DNA from: Pseudomonas sp. P818
GTDB lineage: Bacteria > Pseudomonadota > Gammaproteobacteria > Pseudomonadales > Pseudomonadaceae
Direction of reading: 5' to 3'
Assembly (NCBI RefSeq): GCF_000418555.1
Contig: NZ_ATKM01000005.1
Coordinates: forward strand, 806,001-870,000
DNA length: 64,000 nt
The translations under genes and the position numbers were made by a program. Below the pieces are notes generated by a model. The model saw only the letters and a program-made list of their open reading frames with translations, made no database searches and was not told where the DNA came from. Positions 53,130 through 62,249 of this stretch are shown one piece after another. The stretch's first letter is position 1, and every line of letters begins with the position of its first letter.

Positions 53130-54548
53130 ATGAGTGGCCTGTCCGATGCTCTGCTGCAGGCATTGCGCGAGGCGGTCGGCGAGGCTGGCCTGATCACTGA
53201 CGCCGAGCGTATGCAGAGTTACCTGAGCGACTGGCGTGGTGCCTACCGTGGCCAGGCGGCTGCAGTGCTGCGCCCGGCTTCGACCGAGGAAGTTGCCGCC
53301 GTGGTGCGTCTGTGCGCGCAGGCCGGCGTTGCTCTGGTGCCACAAGGCGGCAATACCGGCCTGTGCGGTGGCTCGATTCCGGATGATTCCGGGGCGCAGA
53401 TCGTGCTGTCGCTGACGCGCATGAAGCGCATCCGCGAAGTGGACGTGGCCAACGCCACCATCACCGTCGAGGCCGGCGTGATCCTGCAGCAGCTGCAGGA
53501 GGCCGCCGCCGAAGTCGGCCGGCTGTTCCCGCTGTCGCTGGGCGCTGAAGGCAGCTGCACGGTTGGTGGCAATCTGGCGACCAATGCCGGCGGCACCGCG
53601 GTGCTGCGCTACGGCAACATGCGCGACCTGACGCTGGGGCTGGAAGTGGTGCTGCCCGACGGGCGCGTCTGGGACGGCTTGCGTGGGTTGCGCAAGGACA
53701 ATACCGGCTACGATCTCAAGCACCTGTTCATCGGCAGCGAGGGAACCCTGGGCATCATCACCGCCGCCGTGCTCAAGCTGTTTCCGGCCGTGCGCAGCCT
53801 GACCACCGCCTGGGTGGCACTGCCCAGTCCTCAGGCAGCGGTCGAGCTGATCGGGCAGATGCGCGGGCTGTGTGGCGACCGTCTGACCGGCTTCGAGCTG
53901 ATGTCGCGGCAAAGCGTCGAGTTCGTCCTGCGCCATGTCGCCGGTGTCAGCGATCCGTTCGCTGAAACGCATCCCTGGTACGTGCTGATCGAGCTGAGCG
54001 ACACCCAGCCCAATGCGCCCCTGAACGAACTGCTTGAGCAGGGCATCGGAGAAGCTTTCGAAAAGGGCATGGTGCTGGATGCTGTGTTGGCTGGTAGCGA
54101 CGCGCAGGTGCGGGCCTTGTGGGCGCTGCGCGAAGGCATCTCGGAAGCGCAGAACCACGAGGGGCCGAGCCTCAAGCACGACATCAGCGTGCCGGTCAGC
54201 CGTATCCCCGACTTCATCGAACGTACCGATGCCGCACTGCAGCACGCCTTCCCCGGTGTGCGCATCGTCGCCTACGGCCACGTTGGCGACGGCAACCTGC
54301 ATTACAACATCAGCAAGCCAGTCGGCACCGAGGATGCGGCGTTCAAGGCGCAGGCCGAAGCGATCATGCGCGTGATCTACGACCAGACCCTGCACTATGC
54401 GGGAAGCATCAGCGCCGAACATGGACTGGGCCAGTCCAAGCGCCTGGCCGCGCAGCACTACAAGGCGCCGCTGGAGCTGGAGTTGATGGCGCGCGTCAAG
54501 CAGGCGCTGGATCCGGCCGGGCTGATGAATCCGGGCAAATTGCTGTAA
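53130..54548 (+). CDS. FAD-linked D-2-hydroxyacid dehydrogenase (GlcD/D2HGDH-like)
   Basis: A 472-residue flavoprotein of the vanillyl-alcohol-oxidase superfamily. The FAD-binding PP-loop region (about 40-180) has PQGGNTGLCGGSIP and GAEGSCTVGGNLATNAGG; the C-terminal cap has AYGHVGDGNLHYNI and SAEHGLGQSKR, where the His residues bind a metal in the D-lactate/D-2-hydroxyglutarate dehydrogenase group. It oxidises a D-2-hydroxyacid to the 2-keto acid and passes electrons to the respiratory chain or an electron-transfer protein. It follows garD by one base and precedes an NAD-linked 2-hydroxyacid dehydrogenase, so both may act on a side product of hexarate breakdown. The substrate is unknown. Confidence 0.85.
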   Translation: MSGLSDALLQALREAVGEAGLITDAERMQSYLSDWRGAYRGQAAAVLRPASTEEVAAVVRLCAQAGVALVPQGGNTGLCGGSIPDDSGAQIVLSLTRMKRIREVDVANATITVEAGVILQQLQEAAAEVGRLFPLSLGAEGSCTVGGNLATNAGGTAVLRYGNMRDLTLGLEVVLPDGRVWDGLRGLRKDNTGYDLKHLFIGSEGTLGIITAAVLKLFPAVRSLTTAWVALPSPQAAVELIGQMRGLCGDRLTGFELMSRQSVEFVLRHVAGVSDPFAETHPWYVLIELSDTQPNAPLNELLEQGIGEAFEKGMVLDAVLAGSDAQVRALWALREGISEAQNHEGPSLKHDISVPVSRIPDFIERTDAALQHAFPGVRIVAYGHVGDGNLHYNISKPVGTEDAAFKAQAEAIMRVIYDQTLHYAGSISAEHGLGQSKRLAAQHYKAPLELELMARVKQALDPAGLMNPGKLL

Positions 54549-54574
54549 ATCGCAAGATCCAAACAGGAGGAACC

Positions 54575-55516
54575 ATGAGCAAACCCAAGGTGTTGCAGGT
54601 CGGCCCGCTGAGCGAGCGTTTCAACCGCGAGCTGGCCGAGCAATACGAGGTCAGCGCGCTGTGGCAACAGGCCGAGCCGCTGGCGTTCCTGCGCGAGCAT
54701 GGCGAGCAGTTCATCTACATGGTGTCCTCGGCGCGTTTCGGCTGTACGGCCGACCAGCTGGCGCTGCTGCCGAATCTGCGCGCCATCTGCAGCTTCGGTG
54801 TCGGCTACGACCCCTATCCGCTGGAGCTGCTGCGCGATCGCGACATCGTGCTCAGCACCACGCCAGACGTGCTCAACGACTGTGTGGCCGACCTGGCCAT
54901 GGGCCTGATGATCGACAGCGCGCGACGTCTGTCCGAGGCCGATCGCTTCGTGCGCAGCGGCGCCTGGAGCAGCACCACGGGTTTCCCGCTGGCGCGCCGG
55001 GTCAGCGGCAAGCGCCTGGGTATCGTTGGTCTCGGGCGCATCGGCGAGGCAGTGGCCCTGCGCGCCTCGGGTTTCTCCATGCCGGTGCGTTACCACAATC
55101 GCCGTGCGGTCGAGGGTAGTCCTTACCAGCACGAGCCGGATCTGCTGGCGCTGGCACGCTGGGCGGATTTCCTGGTGCTGACTTGCCCCGGCGGCAAGGC
55201 CACCCATCATCTGATCAACGCCGAGGTGCTCGAAGCACTCGGCCCGGATGGTTTTCTGATCAACGTGGCACGTGGCTCGGTGGTCGATGAGGCCGCGCTG
55301 ATCTCGGCGTTGCAACAGAAGGTGATTGGCGGCGCCGGGCTGGACGTCTTCGAGCGCGAACCCCAGGTGCCGGCGGCGCTGCGCGAACTGGACAACGTGG
55401 TGCTGCTGCCGCACGTCGGCAGCGGCAGCGTCGAGACGCGCCAGCAGATGGCCGATCTGGTGCTGGACAACCTGCGCGCCTTCATCGCTACCGGCAAGCT
55501 GCTGACGCCGCTGTGA
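54575..55516 (+). CDS. D-2-hydroxyacid dehydrogenase (GhrB/GyaR-type)
   Basis: A 313-residue NAD(P)-dependent dehydrogenase. The start ATG 54575 follows a perfect AGGAGG. The dinucleotide motif is G152-x-G154-x-x-G157 in GIVGLGRIGEA, and the catalytic residues are Arg233 (NVARGSVVDE), Glu262 (DVFEREP) and His280 (LLPHVGSG). It reduces 2-keto acids such as glyoxylate, hydroxypyruvate or 2-ketogluconate-type compounds. It is only distantly like the dehydrogenase at 4570, with a different catalytic-Arg context, so the two are not recent copies. Last gene of the hexarate operon; a terminator follows about 100 bases later. Confidence 0.87.
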   Translation: MSKPKVLQVGPLSERFNRELAEQYEVSALWQQAEPLAFLREHGEQFIYMVSSARFGCTADQLALLPNLRAICSFGVGYDPYPLELLRDRDIVLSTTPDVLNDCVADLAMGLMIDSARRLSEADRFVRSGAWSSTTGFPLARRVSGKRLGIVGLGRIGEAVALRASGFSMPVRYHNRRAVEGSPYQHEPDLLALARWADFLVLTCPGGKATHHLINAEVLEALGPDGFLINVARGSVVDEAALISALQQKVIGGAGLDVFEREPQVPAALRELDNVVLLPHVGSGSVETRQQMADLVLDNLRAFIATGKLLTPL

Positions 55517-55617
55517 TCCTGCTCGCCACCGAATATGCCGGGCGGCGCTGCCGCCTGGCCTATCGTTACATCGCCACAAGCGCTGTAATCGTTTTCTACC
55601 TCACCTGCAGCATCCCC

Positions 55618-55643
55618 GGCGCACCACAAGTGCGCCGTTTTTT
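55618..55643 (+). terminator. Rho-independent terminator of the hexarate operon
   Basis: A 7-bp stem GGCGCAC/GTGCGCC with a 5-base loop is followed by GTTTTTT. It separates the hexarate operon from the ABC exporter genes. Confidence 0.8.
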
Positions 55644-55716
55644 CTCCTCTGCGCTGATGTCGGTGCCTCATGCCCTGTAAACTGTGGCGTTTTCCGCAGG
55701 CAAGGGGCCATCCACC

Positions 55717-56642
<926 letters not shown>

Positions 56643-56646
<4 letters not shown>

Positions 56647-57404
56647 ACCTGTACGCCATCAAGGCCATCTACCTGTTCGAGCTGGCGCGCACCTGGCGCA
56701 CCCTGCTGCAGAGCATCGCCACGCCGGTGATCAGCACCTCGCTGTACTTCGTGGTGTTCGGCTCGGCCATCGGTTCGAGCATGACCCAGGTGCAGGGCGT
56801 GAGCTACGGCGCTTTCATCATTCCCGGGCTGATCATGCTGGCGCTGCTGACCGAGAGCATTTCCAACGCCTCGTTCGGCATCTACATGCCCAAGTACTCG
56901 GGGAGCATCTACGAGATTCTTTCGGCGCCGGTGTCGTACCTGGAGATTCTTATCGGCTATGTCGGCGCGGCAGCGACCAAGTCGGTGATCCTCGGTCTGA
57001 TCATCCTGCTCACCGCCAGGCTGTTCGTCGATTTCGAGATTCAGCATCCGATCTGGATGGCGGCATTCCTGATCCTCACCGCGCTGACCTTCAGCCTGTT
57101 CGGCTTCATCATCGGCGTCTGGGCCGACGGCTGGGAGAAGCTGCAGATCGTCCCGGCGCTGATCGTCACGCCGCTGACCTTCCTCGGCGGCGCCTTCTAT
57201 TCGATCAGCATGCTGCCGCCGGCCTGGCAGACGGTGACCCTGTTCAACCCGGTGGTGTACCTGATCAGCGCCTTCCGCTGGAGCTTCTACGGTGTGTCCG
57301 ACGTCAACGTCGGCGTCAGCCTGGCCATGGTGCTGGGCTTTCTGGCGCTGTGCATCCTCCTGGTGGGCTGGATCTTCAAGACCGGTTACCGGCTCAAGAG
57401 CTGA
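56643..57404 (+). CDS. ABC-2 type permease
   Basis: A 253-residue inner-membrane protein with about six membrane segments, of the ABC-2 family (YadH-like). The ATG at 56643 overlaps the ATPase stop (ATGA). Recognisable segments are [21 protein letters not shown] and [20 protein letters not shown], the latter being the conserved ABC-2 signature loop. It forms an exporter with the preceding ATPase. No substrate-specific gene is adjacent. Confidence 0.88.
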
Positions 57405-57421
57405 GCCTCCGCATAGCGGCA

Positions 57422-57482
57422 TTCGCGGCTGAAGCCGCTCCTACATCGGTCGCGCGACTGTAGGAGCGGCTTCAGCCGCGAA
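57422..57482. repeat. REP-like paired palindrome
   Basis: Two 24-base arms (57422-57445 and 57459-57482), starting TTCGCGGCTGAAGC, are perfect inverse copies around a 13-base spacer. It lies 17 bases after the ABC permease stop and may act as its terminator. Confidence 0.75.
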
Positions 57483-57543
57483 AACGCTGGAGATGATGGA
57501 GATGATGGAGCGAATCTGCGCCCCTTTCTAATTCAGCCTCCAG

Positions 57544-57602
57544 GGCGAGGCGCTTCAGCGGCGATTGATGTCGAGCCGTCGCGGCTAAAGCCCCTCCCAC
57601 AG
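57544..57602. repeat. Degenerate REP-like palindrome
   Basis: GGCGCTTCAGCGGCGA (about 57549-57564) and TCGCGGCTAAAGCCCCTCCC (about 57578-57597) are imperfect inverse copies of each other and resemble the element at 34002-34052. It lies between the ABC permease and the convergent icp gene. Confidence 0.5.
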
Positions 57603-57613
57603 AAGCATTCCGC

Positions 57614-58006
57614 TCACTTCACCCGCAGTTCACACTCGAAGGTTTCTGCAGGCGGCACGTTCTGCTCCCACGGCTGCTGGTAGGTCAGCAGCAGGCGACC
57701 TTCGCCTGGCTCGCGCGCCATGAAGCGCCAGGTGGAAATACCGCCAGCGCCCACCAGTCCGGCGTCTTCCGGATTGCTGTAGACCTCGGGGCCGAGGCTT
57801 TGCAGCACGTTCGCCGCGCCATCACGGACTTCCCAGCGAAAACCGGTGGTGGGGTTGCTGGGCAGGCTGAGAATCAGCTGCTGACCCTTGTTCAGCGTCA
57901 GCGGGCACTGCCGATCCTTCTTCAGCTCCAGCGTGCCGGATTGATGAGCACAGGCGGTGAGCAGGGCCAGGGCGGGCAGGGTAAGCAGGCGCAAGGTGGC
58001 GTGCAT
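57614..58006 (-). CDS. icp: Chagasin-family protease inhibitor lipoprotein
   Basis: A 130-residue exported protein. The N-terminus has a lipobox (ALLTAC, Cys19), so the mature protein is a lipoprotein. The three inhibitor loops of the chagasin/ICP family are visible: NPTTGFRW at 51-58, GAGGISTWRF at about 87-96 and YQQPWE at 109-114. Such proteins block papain-like cysteine proteases. The adjacent AsrA-type protease and AraC regulator give the same order (icp, asrA, pruR) as P. aeruginosa PA0778-PA0780, which supports the assignment. Start ATG 58006 is the only one giving a signal peptide. Confidence 0.82.
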   Translation of the reverse strand: MHATLRLLTLPALALLTACAHQSGTLELKKDRQCPLTLNKGQQLILSLPSNPTTGFRWEVRDGAANVLQSLGPEVYSNPEDAGLVGAGGISTWRFMAREPGEGRLLLTYQQPWEQNVPPAETFECELRVK

Positions 58007-58086
58007 GACGAACTCCAGTCGACGAAACCTGGCCCAGCATAGCGGCATAGACCTGTCGGTGGCGACCTTGGAGATGCGCGGTTTGC

Positions 58087-58156
58087 TGTAGGAGCGAGCT
58101 CTGCTCGCGAATGTCTGTGAGCCTGAAAAGCTTCGCGAGCAGAGCTCGCTCCTACA
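58087..58156. repeat. REP-like paired palindrome between asrA and icp
   Basis: Two 25-base arms (58087-58111, starting TGTAGGAGCGAGC; 58132-58156) are perfect inverse copies around a 20-base spacer. It lies just after the asrA stop on the minus strand and could end or stabilise that mRNA. Confidence 0.75.
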
Positions 58157-58166
58157 TTGGGCCTCT

Positions 58167-60563
58167 TTAGTCGAACAGCACTTTGGCCACATCCCCATAG
58201 CGCTTGGCGAAGTGCACGGTCAGGCCTTCCTTGAGATAGTCCGGCAGTTCCTCGTAACTGCCACGGTTGGCCTCCGGCAGGATCAGCTCATGGATCTTCT
58301 GCCGGCGCGCCGCGATCACCTTCTCGCGCACGCCGCCGATGGGCAGCACCTGGCCGGTGAGGGTCAGCTCGCCGGTCATGGCCACGCCCTTCTTCGGCGC
58401 CTGGTTGCGCGCGAGCGAAAGCAGGGCGCTGGCCATGGTGATGCCGGCGCTGGGGCCGTCCTTGGGCGTGGCGCCTTCCGGTACGTGCAGGTGGACGAAT
58501 GCCTGGTCGAAGAAGCTCGGGTCGCCGCCGAACTGCTTCAGATGCGAGCTGACGTAGCTGTAGGCGATCTCTGCCGACTCCTTCATCACCTCGCCGAGCT
58601 GGCCGGTAAGCTTGAAACCGCGATTGAGCGTGTGGATGCGCGTCGCCTCGATCGGCAGGGTGGCGCCGCCCATGCTGGTCCAGGCCAGGCCGGTGATGAC
58701 GCCGACGCCGGCCAGCACCCGCTCGTTGCGGAATACCGGCATGCCGAGGGCTTCTTCCAGATCCTTGGTGCCGATGCGGATTTTCGCTTCGGGATCTTCC
58801 AGCAATTTGACCACCGACTTGCGCACCAGCTTGCCCAGCTGCTTCTCCAGCTGGCGTACGCCGGCCTCGCGGGCATAGCCTTCGATCACCGCGCGCAGCG
58901 CCGCATCGCTGATGGACAGGCGCGCCTTCGGCACGCCGGCCTTTTCCAGTTGCTTGGGCCACAGATGGCGCTTGGCGATGGCCAGCTTTTCCTCGGTGAT
59001 GTAGCCGGACAGGCGGATCACTTCCATGCGGTCGAGCAGCGGGCCGGGGATGGAGTCGAGCGTGTTGGCGGTGCAGACGAACAGCACCTTGGACAGGTCC
59101 AGGCGCAGGTCCAGGTAATGGTCGAGGAATTCGACGTTCTGCTCCGGATCGAGGGTTTCCAGCAGCGCCGAGGCCGGGTCGCCCTGGTAGCTGGTGCCCA
59201 TCTTGTCGATCTCGTCGAGCATGATCACCGGGTTCATCACCTCGGCTTCCTTCAGCGCCTGCACCAGCTTGCCGGGCATGGCGCCAATGTAGGTACGGCG
59301 ATGACCCTTGATTTCCGCCTCGTCACGCATGCCGCCTACCGAGAAGCGATAGAACGGCCGGCCGAGGGATTCGGCGATGGACTTGCCGATGCTGGTCTTG
59401 CCCACGCCAGGTGGGCCGACCAACAGCACGATGGAGCCGGCGATCTCGCCCTTGAAGGCGCCGACGGCGAGGAACTCGGTAATGCGCTGCTTGATGTCGT
59501 CCATGCCGGCGTGGTGCTTGTCCAGCACCTTGCGCGCGCGACCGAGGTCGAGCTTGTCCTGGCCGTGGATGCCCCAGGGCAGGGCGGTTGCCCAGTCCAG
59601 GTAGTTGCGCGTGACGGCGTACTCCGGCGAGCCGGTCTCGAGGATCGACAGCTTGTTCAGCTCCTCGTCGATGCGCTTCTGCGCAGGCGCCGGCAGGGTC
59701 TTGCCCTCGAGACGGGCGAGGAATTCCTCGCGGTCGGCGCTCTTGTCGTCCTTGCTGATGCCCAGCTCCTGCTGGATCAGCTTGAGCTGCTCCTTGAGGA
59801 AGAACTCGCGCTGGCGCTCGCCGATCTGCTTGTTGACCTCGGCCGACAGCTCCTTCTGCAGACGGCCGACTTCGACCTCCTTGCGCAGCAGCGGCAGCAC
59901 CTTCTCCATGCGCTTGAGCATGGGAACGGTGTCCAGCACTTCCTGCAACTCGTGGCCCGGTGCGGTGGTCAGCGCGGCGGCGAAGTCGGTGAGTGGCGAC
60001 GGATCGTTGGGGCTGAAACGGTTGAGGTAGTTCTTCAGCTCCTCGCTGTACAGCGGGTTGAGCGGCAGCAGCTCCTTGATCGCGTTGATCAGCGCCATGC
60101 CGTAGGCCTTGACCTCGTCACGCGGGTCGTTGGGGGCCTGTGGGTATTCGACTTCGGCCAGATACGGGCCGCGGCGGCTGAGCCAGCCACGGATGCGCAC
60201 GCGGGTCAGGCCCTGGGCGACGAACTGCAGCTTGCCGCCTTCCTCGCTGACATGGTGCACGCGCACCAGGGTGCCATGCTCGGGCAGGCTGTCCAGATCG
60301 AACTCGCCGTGCTCGTCCGGTGGGGTGTCGACGAAGAACACCGCCATGCACTTGTGCTCGGTGTTGCCGACGCGCGTCAGGGTGCGGCCCCAGGGCTGCT
60401 GATTGACGATCACGGGCAACACCTGCGCCGGGAAGAACGGGCGGTTGTGGATGGGGATGATGTAGAGCTTGTCCGGGAACTGCTGCGCGGGCAGTACCAG
60501 GCCAGTACTGCTGGCTTGGACGTGAACTTCGACAGCTTCCGGGGTGTTGTCCTGATCGTTCAT
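58167..60563 (-). CDS. asrA: Lon-family ATP-dependent protease (AsrA-like)
   Basis: A 798-residue LonA-type protease. The N-terminal substrate-binding domain (about 1-300), the AAA+ domain with Walker A GPPGVGKTS and sensor residues, and the C-terminal S16 domain with catalytic Ser705 (KDGPSAGITM) and Lys748 (GGVREKVIA) are all intact. It degrades damaged and regulatory cytoplasmic proteins. It is not next to clpX, as the housekeeping lon would be, but between icp and an AraC gene, matching P. aeruginosa AsrA (PA0779), which promotes the heat-shock response to aminoglycosides. A near-perfect sigma-32 promoter precedes it. Synteny is from recall. Confidence 0.88.
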   Translation of the reverse strand: MNDQDNTPEAVEVHVQASSTGLVLPAQQFPDKLYIIPIHNRPFFPAQVLPVIVNQQPWGRTLTRVGNTEHKCMAVFFVDTPPDEHGEFDLDSLPEHGTLVRVHHVSEEGGKLQFVAQGLTRVRIRGWLSRRGPYLAEVEYPQAPNDPRDEVKAYGMALINAIKELLPLNPLYSEELKNYLNRFSPNDPSPLTDFAAALTTAPGHELQEVLDTVPMLKRMEKVLPLLRKEVEVGRLQKELSAEVNKQIGERQREFFLKEQLKLIQQELGISKDDKSADREEFLARLEGKTLPAPAQKRIDEELNKLSILETGSPEYAVTRNYLDWATALPWGIHGQDKLDLGRARKVLDKHHAGMDDIKQRITEFLAVGAFKGEIAGSIVLLVGPPGVGKTSIGKSIAESLGRPFYRFSVGGMRDEAEIKGHRRTYIGAMPGKLVQALKEAEVMNPVIMLDEIDKMGTSYQGDPASALLETLDPEQNVEFLDHYLDLRLDLSKVLFVCTANTLDSIPGPLLDRMEVIRLSGYITEEKLAIAKRHLWPKQLEKAGVPKARLSISDAALRAVIEGYAREAGVRQLEKQLGKLVRKSVVKLLEDPEAKIRIGTKDLEEALGMPVFRNERVLAGVGVITGLAWTSMGGATLPIEATRIHTLNRGFKLTGQLGEVMKESAEIAYSYVSSHLKQFGGDPSFFDQAFVHLHVPEGATPKDGPSAGITMASALLSLARNQAPKKGVAMTGELTLTGQVLPIGGVREKVIAARRQKIHELILPEANRGSYEELPDYLKEGLTVHFAKRYGDVAKVLFD

Positions 60564-60592
60564 GGAGCACCTTTGCTTGTACGTTGGAAGCT

Positions 60593-60621
60593 ACATGGGG
60601 CGACGTCGGGATTTTTTCAAC
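60593..60621 (-). promoter_or_regulatory. Sigma-32 (heat-shock) promoter of asrA
   Basis: On the minus strand GTTGAAA (60615-60621) is followed, with a 14-base spacer, by CCCCATGT (60593-60600). This matches the CTTGAAA / CCCCATnT heat-shock consensus at all but the first -35 base, with ideal spacing, 30 bases before the asrA ATG. Confidence 0.75.
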
Positions 60622-60802
60622 GGTTCACGCAAGGTGGGCACGCACTGATATCTCAAATGGGTTATTGGCGCGATAGCGGTTAGGTTGGGGTGGGATTTTC
60701 AGGTTGCTATAAGTGCAACCATCTCGCTGATAGGTGGTTGCGGCGTTTTTGTCGGGAAAGGAGTAAAGTGCAACCCTTGTTCCGTGCCGCCAGTTTTTAG
60801 CG

Positions 60803-61552
60803 ATGCTGCAAGCCCGTGTGATTCGCCTGGATGAACAGGCTCATGAACATGCCCATGATCATCATCAATTGGTGATGTCTCTGGTCGGTCGCGCCGAATT
60901 CGAGGTCGGCGGCCGAGGTGGGGAAGTCTGCCGGATGCGCGCCTGCCTGGTGCCGGGCGATGCCGCCCACCAGTTCGCCGGCATGGGCGACAACCGCATG
61001 CTGATTCTCGACCTGGACGAACAGGACACTCCCAGCGAAGACCTGGAGCTGCTCCATCGTCTGTTCGAAACGCCGCGTTATCCCGCCCTCGATGTGGATT
61101 TTCAGCACCTGCTGACCTATGCCGGCGCCGAGCTGGAGCGCTATGGCAGCGATTCGATACTGGCGCGTTCTCTCGGTGGTGTCCTGCTGCGCGCCCTGCA
61201 CCTGCGCCTGTTCGGCGAGCGGCGTCGGCAGCCGCAAGGAGCGCTGGATCTGCAGCGTCTGGACGACTACATCGGCGAGCATCTGGCGCGACGCATCAGT
61301 GTCGCCGAACTGGCGCACGAGATGTGCCTCAGCCCCAGCCACTTCCACGCTCAGTTCAAGGACAGTGTCGGGCTCACGCCGCACCAGTATCTGCTCAAGA
61401 CCCGCCTAGACCGCGCCGCGCGCATGCTGCGCGAGAGCAACCTGCCATTGGTGCGCATCGCCGAGGAATGCGGCTTTTCCAGCCAGAGCGCCCTGACTAC
61501 GGCCATGCGCCGCTACATGGGGCTGACCCCGAAGCGCCTGCGCAGCGCCTGA
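60803..61552 (+). CDS. pruR: AraC-family regulator (PruR-like)
   Basis: A 249-residue regulator. The N-terminal cupin-like sensing half includes a histidine-rich stretch (HEHAHDHHQLVM) and the C-terminal half (about 150-248) has the two helix-turn-helix units: ISVAELAHEMCLSPSHFHAQ and PLVRIAEECGFSSQSALTT with the AraC signature following. It is divergent from asrA across a 240-bp gap. In P. aeruginosa the gene next to asrA is pruR, a proline-utilisation regulator; the symbol is assigned from that position and should be treated as tentative. The proline genes are not in the window. Confidence 0.6.
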   Translation: MLQARVIRLDEQAHEHAHDHHQLVMSLVGRAEFEVGGRGGEVCRMRACLVPGDAAHQFAGMGDNRMLILDLDEQDTPSEDLELLHRLFETPRYPALDVDFQHLLTYAGAELERYGSDSILARSLGGVLLRALHLRLFGERRRQPQGALDLQRLDDYIGEHLARRISVAELAHEMCLSPSHFHAQFKDSVGLTPHQYLLKTRLDRAARMLRESNLPLVRIAEECGFSSQSALTTAMRRYMGLTPKRLRSA

Positions 61553-61591
61553 GCGGAAATCGAGTAGGGTGGGCTTCAGCCCGCCAGTCGC

Positions 61592-61644
61592 GTAGCCCGG
61601 ATGCAATCCGGGGGCAAAAAACTCCCGGATTGCATCCGGGCTAC
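61592..61644. repeat. REP-like paired palindrome between convergent genes
   Basis: Two 21-base arms (61592-61612 and 61624-61644), starting GTAGCCCGGATGC, are perfect inverse copies with an 11-base loop containing AAAAAA. A separate half-element GTAGGGTGGGC, like the ones at 50081, lies at 61564-61574. The hairpin probably ends transcription from both convergent genes. Confidence 0.75.
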
Positions 61645-61649
61645 GGTGT

Positions 61650-62237
61650 TCAGGCGTAATTCTGCGGGCTCAGTTTGCGTTCGATCAGCTCGATCAGAAT
61701 GTGCAGGGTCTTGATGTGCAGTTCCTGCACGCGGTCGGCGAAGTCGCCGCCGGGGGCGCAGATGCACACGTCGGCCAGGCTTTCCAGCAGCGAGCCGGGC
61801 TTGCCGGTCAGGGCGATCACCTTCACGCCCAGGGTCTTGGCGGCTTCGGCGGCCTTGACCACGTTGGGGCTCTTGCCGCTCGTGCTGATGGCGATCAGCA
61901 CGTCACCTTCACGGCCGTGCGACTCGATATAACGCGAGAAGATGAAGTCGTAGCCGAAATCGTTGGCCACGCAGCTGATGTGGCTGGGGTCGCTGATCGA
62001 TACGGCGGCGATGCCCGGGCGGTTCTTGCGATAGCGCCCGGTCAGTTCCTCGGCGAAGTGCATGGCGTCGCACATCGAGCCGCCGTTGCCGCAGGAAAAG
62101 GCCTTGCCCTTGTTCTCGAAGCTCTCGACCAGCAGTTCGGCGGCCTTCTGGATATTGCCCAGGGTCTGTTCGTTGGCGAGAAAGGCCTCCAGCGCGCGCT
62201 GGGCCTCCAGCAGGCTGTTGCGGATATGTTCGATCAT
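61650..62237 (-). CDS. gmhA: Phosphoheptose isomerase
   Basis: A 195-residue SIS-domain protein that matches GmhA throughout: [21 protein letters not shown], the [14 protein letters not shown] phosphate loop and [18 protein letters not shown] at the end. It converts sedoheptulose 7-phosphate to D-glycero-D-manno-heptose 7-phosphate, the first step of lipopolysaccharide core heptose synthesis. DiaA-like proteins share the fold, but the [14 protein letters not shown] segment favours GmhA. It is encoded downstream of the aminopeptidase gene on the same strand, 12 bases apart. Confidence 0.82.
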   Translation of the reverse strand: MIEHIRNSLLEAQRALEAFLANEQTLGNIQKAAELLVESFENKGKAFSCGNGGSMCDAMHFAEELTGRYRKNRPGIAAVSISDPSHISCVANDFGYDFIFSRYIESHGREGDVLIAISTSGKSPNVVKAAEAAKTLGVKVIALTGKPGSLLESLADVCICAPGGDFADRVQELHIKTLHILIELIERKLSPQNYA

Positions 62238-62249
62238 CGCGTCAGAACC

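Noticed and set aside
40482..55516. Recent genomic island or transposon carrying the hexarate genes
   Set aside because: No integrase, transposase, tRNA or direct repeats at the ends, and base composition is similar to the surroundings except in the divergent promoter region.
57422..58156. Possible CRISPR array from clustered repeats
   Set aside because: The repeats are inverted pairs of different sequence, without regular spacers or cas genes.
58212..60683. Very long open frame opposite the AsrA-like gene
   Set aside because: It is the mirror of a well-conserved protease gene in GC-rich DNA; its translation is repetitive in Leu, Ala and His with no domain and no ribosome-binding site.
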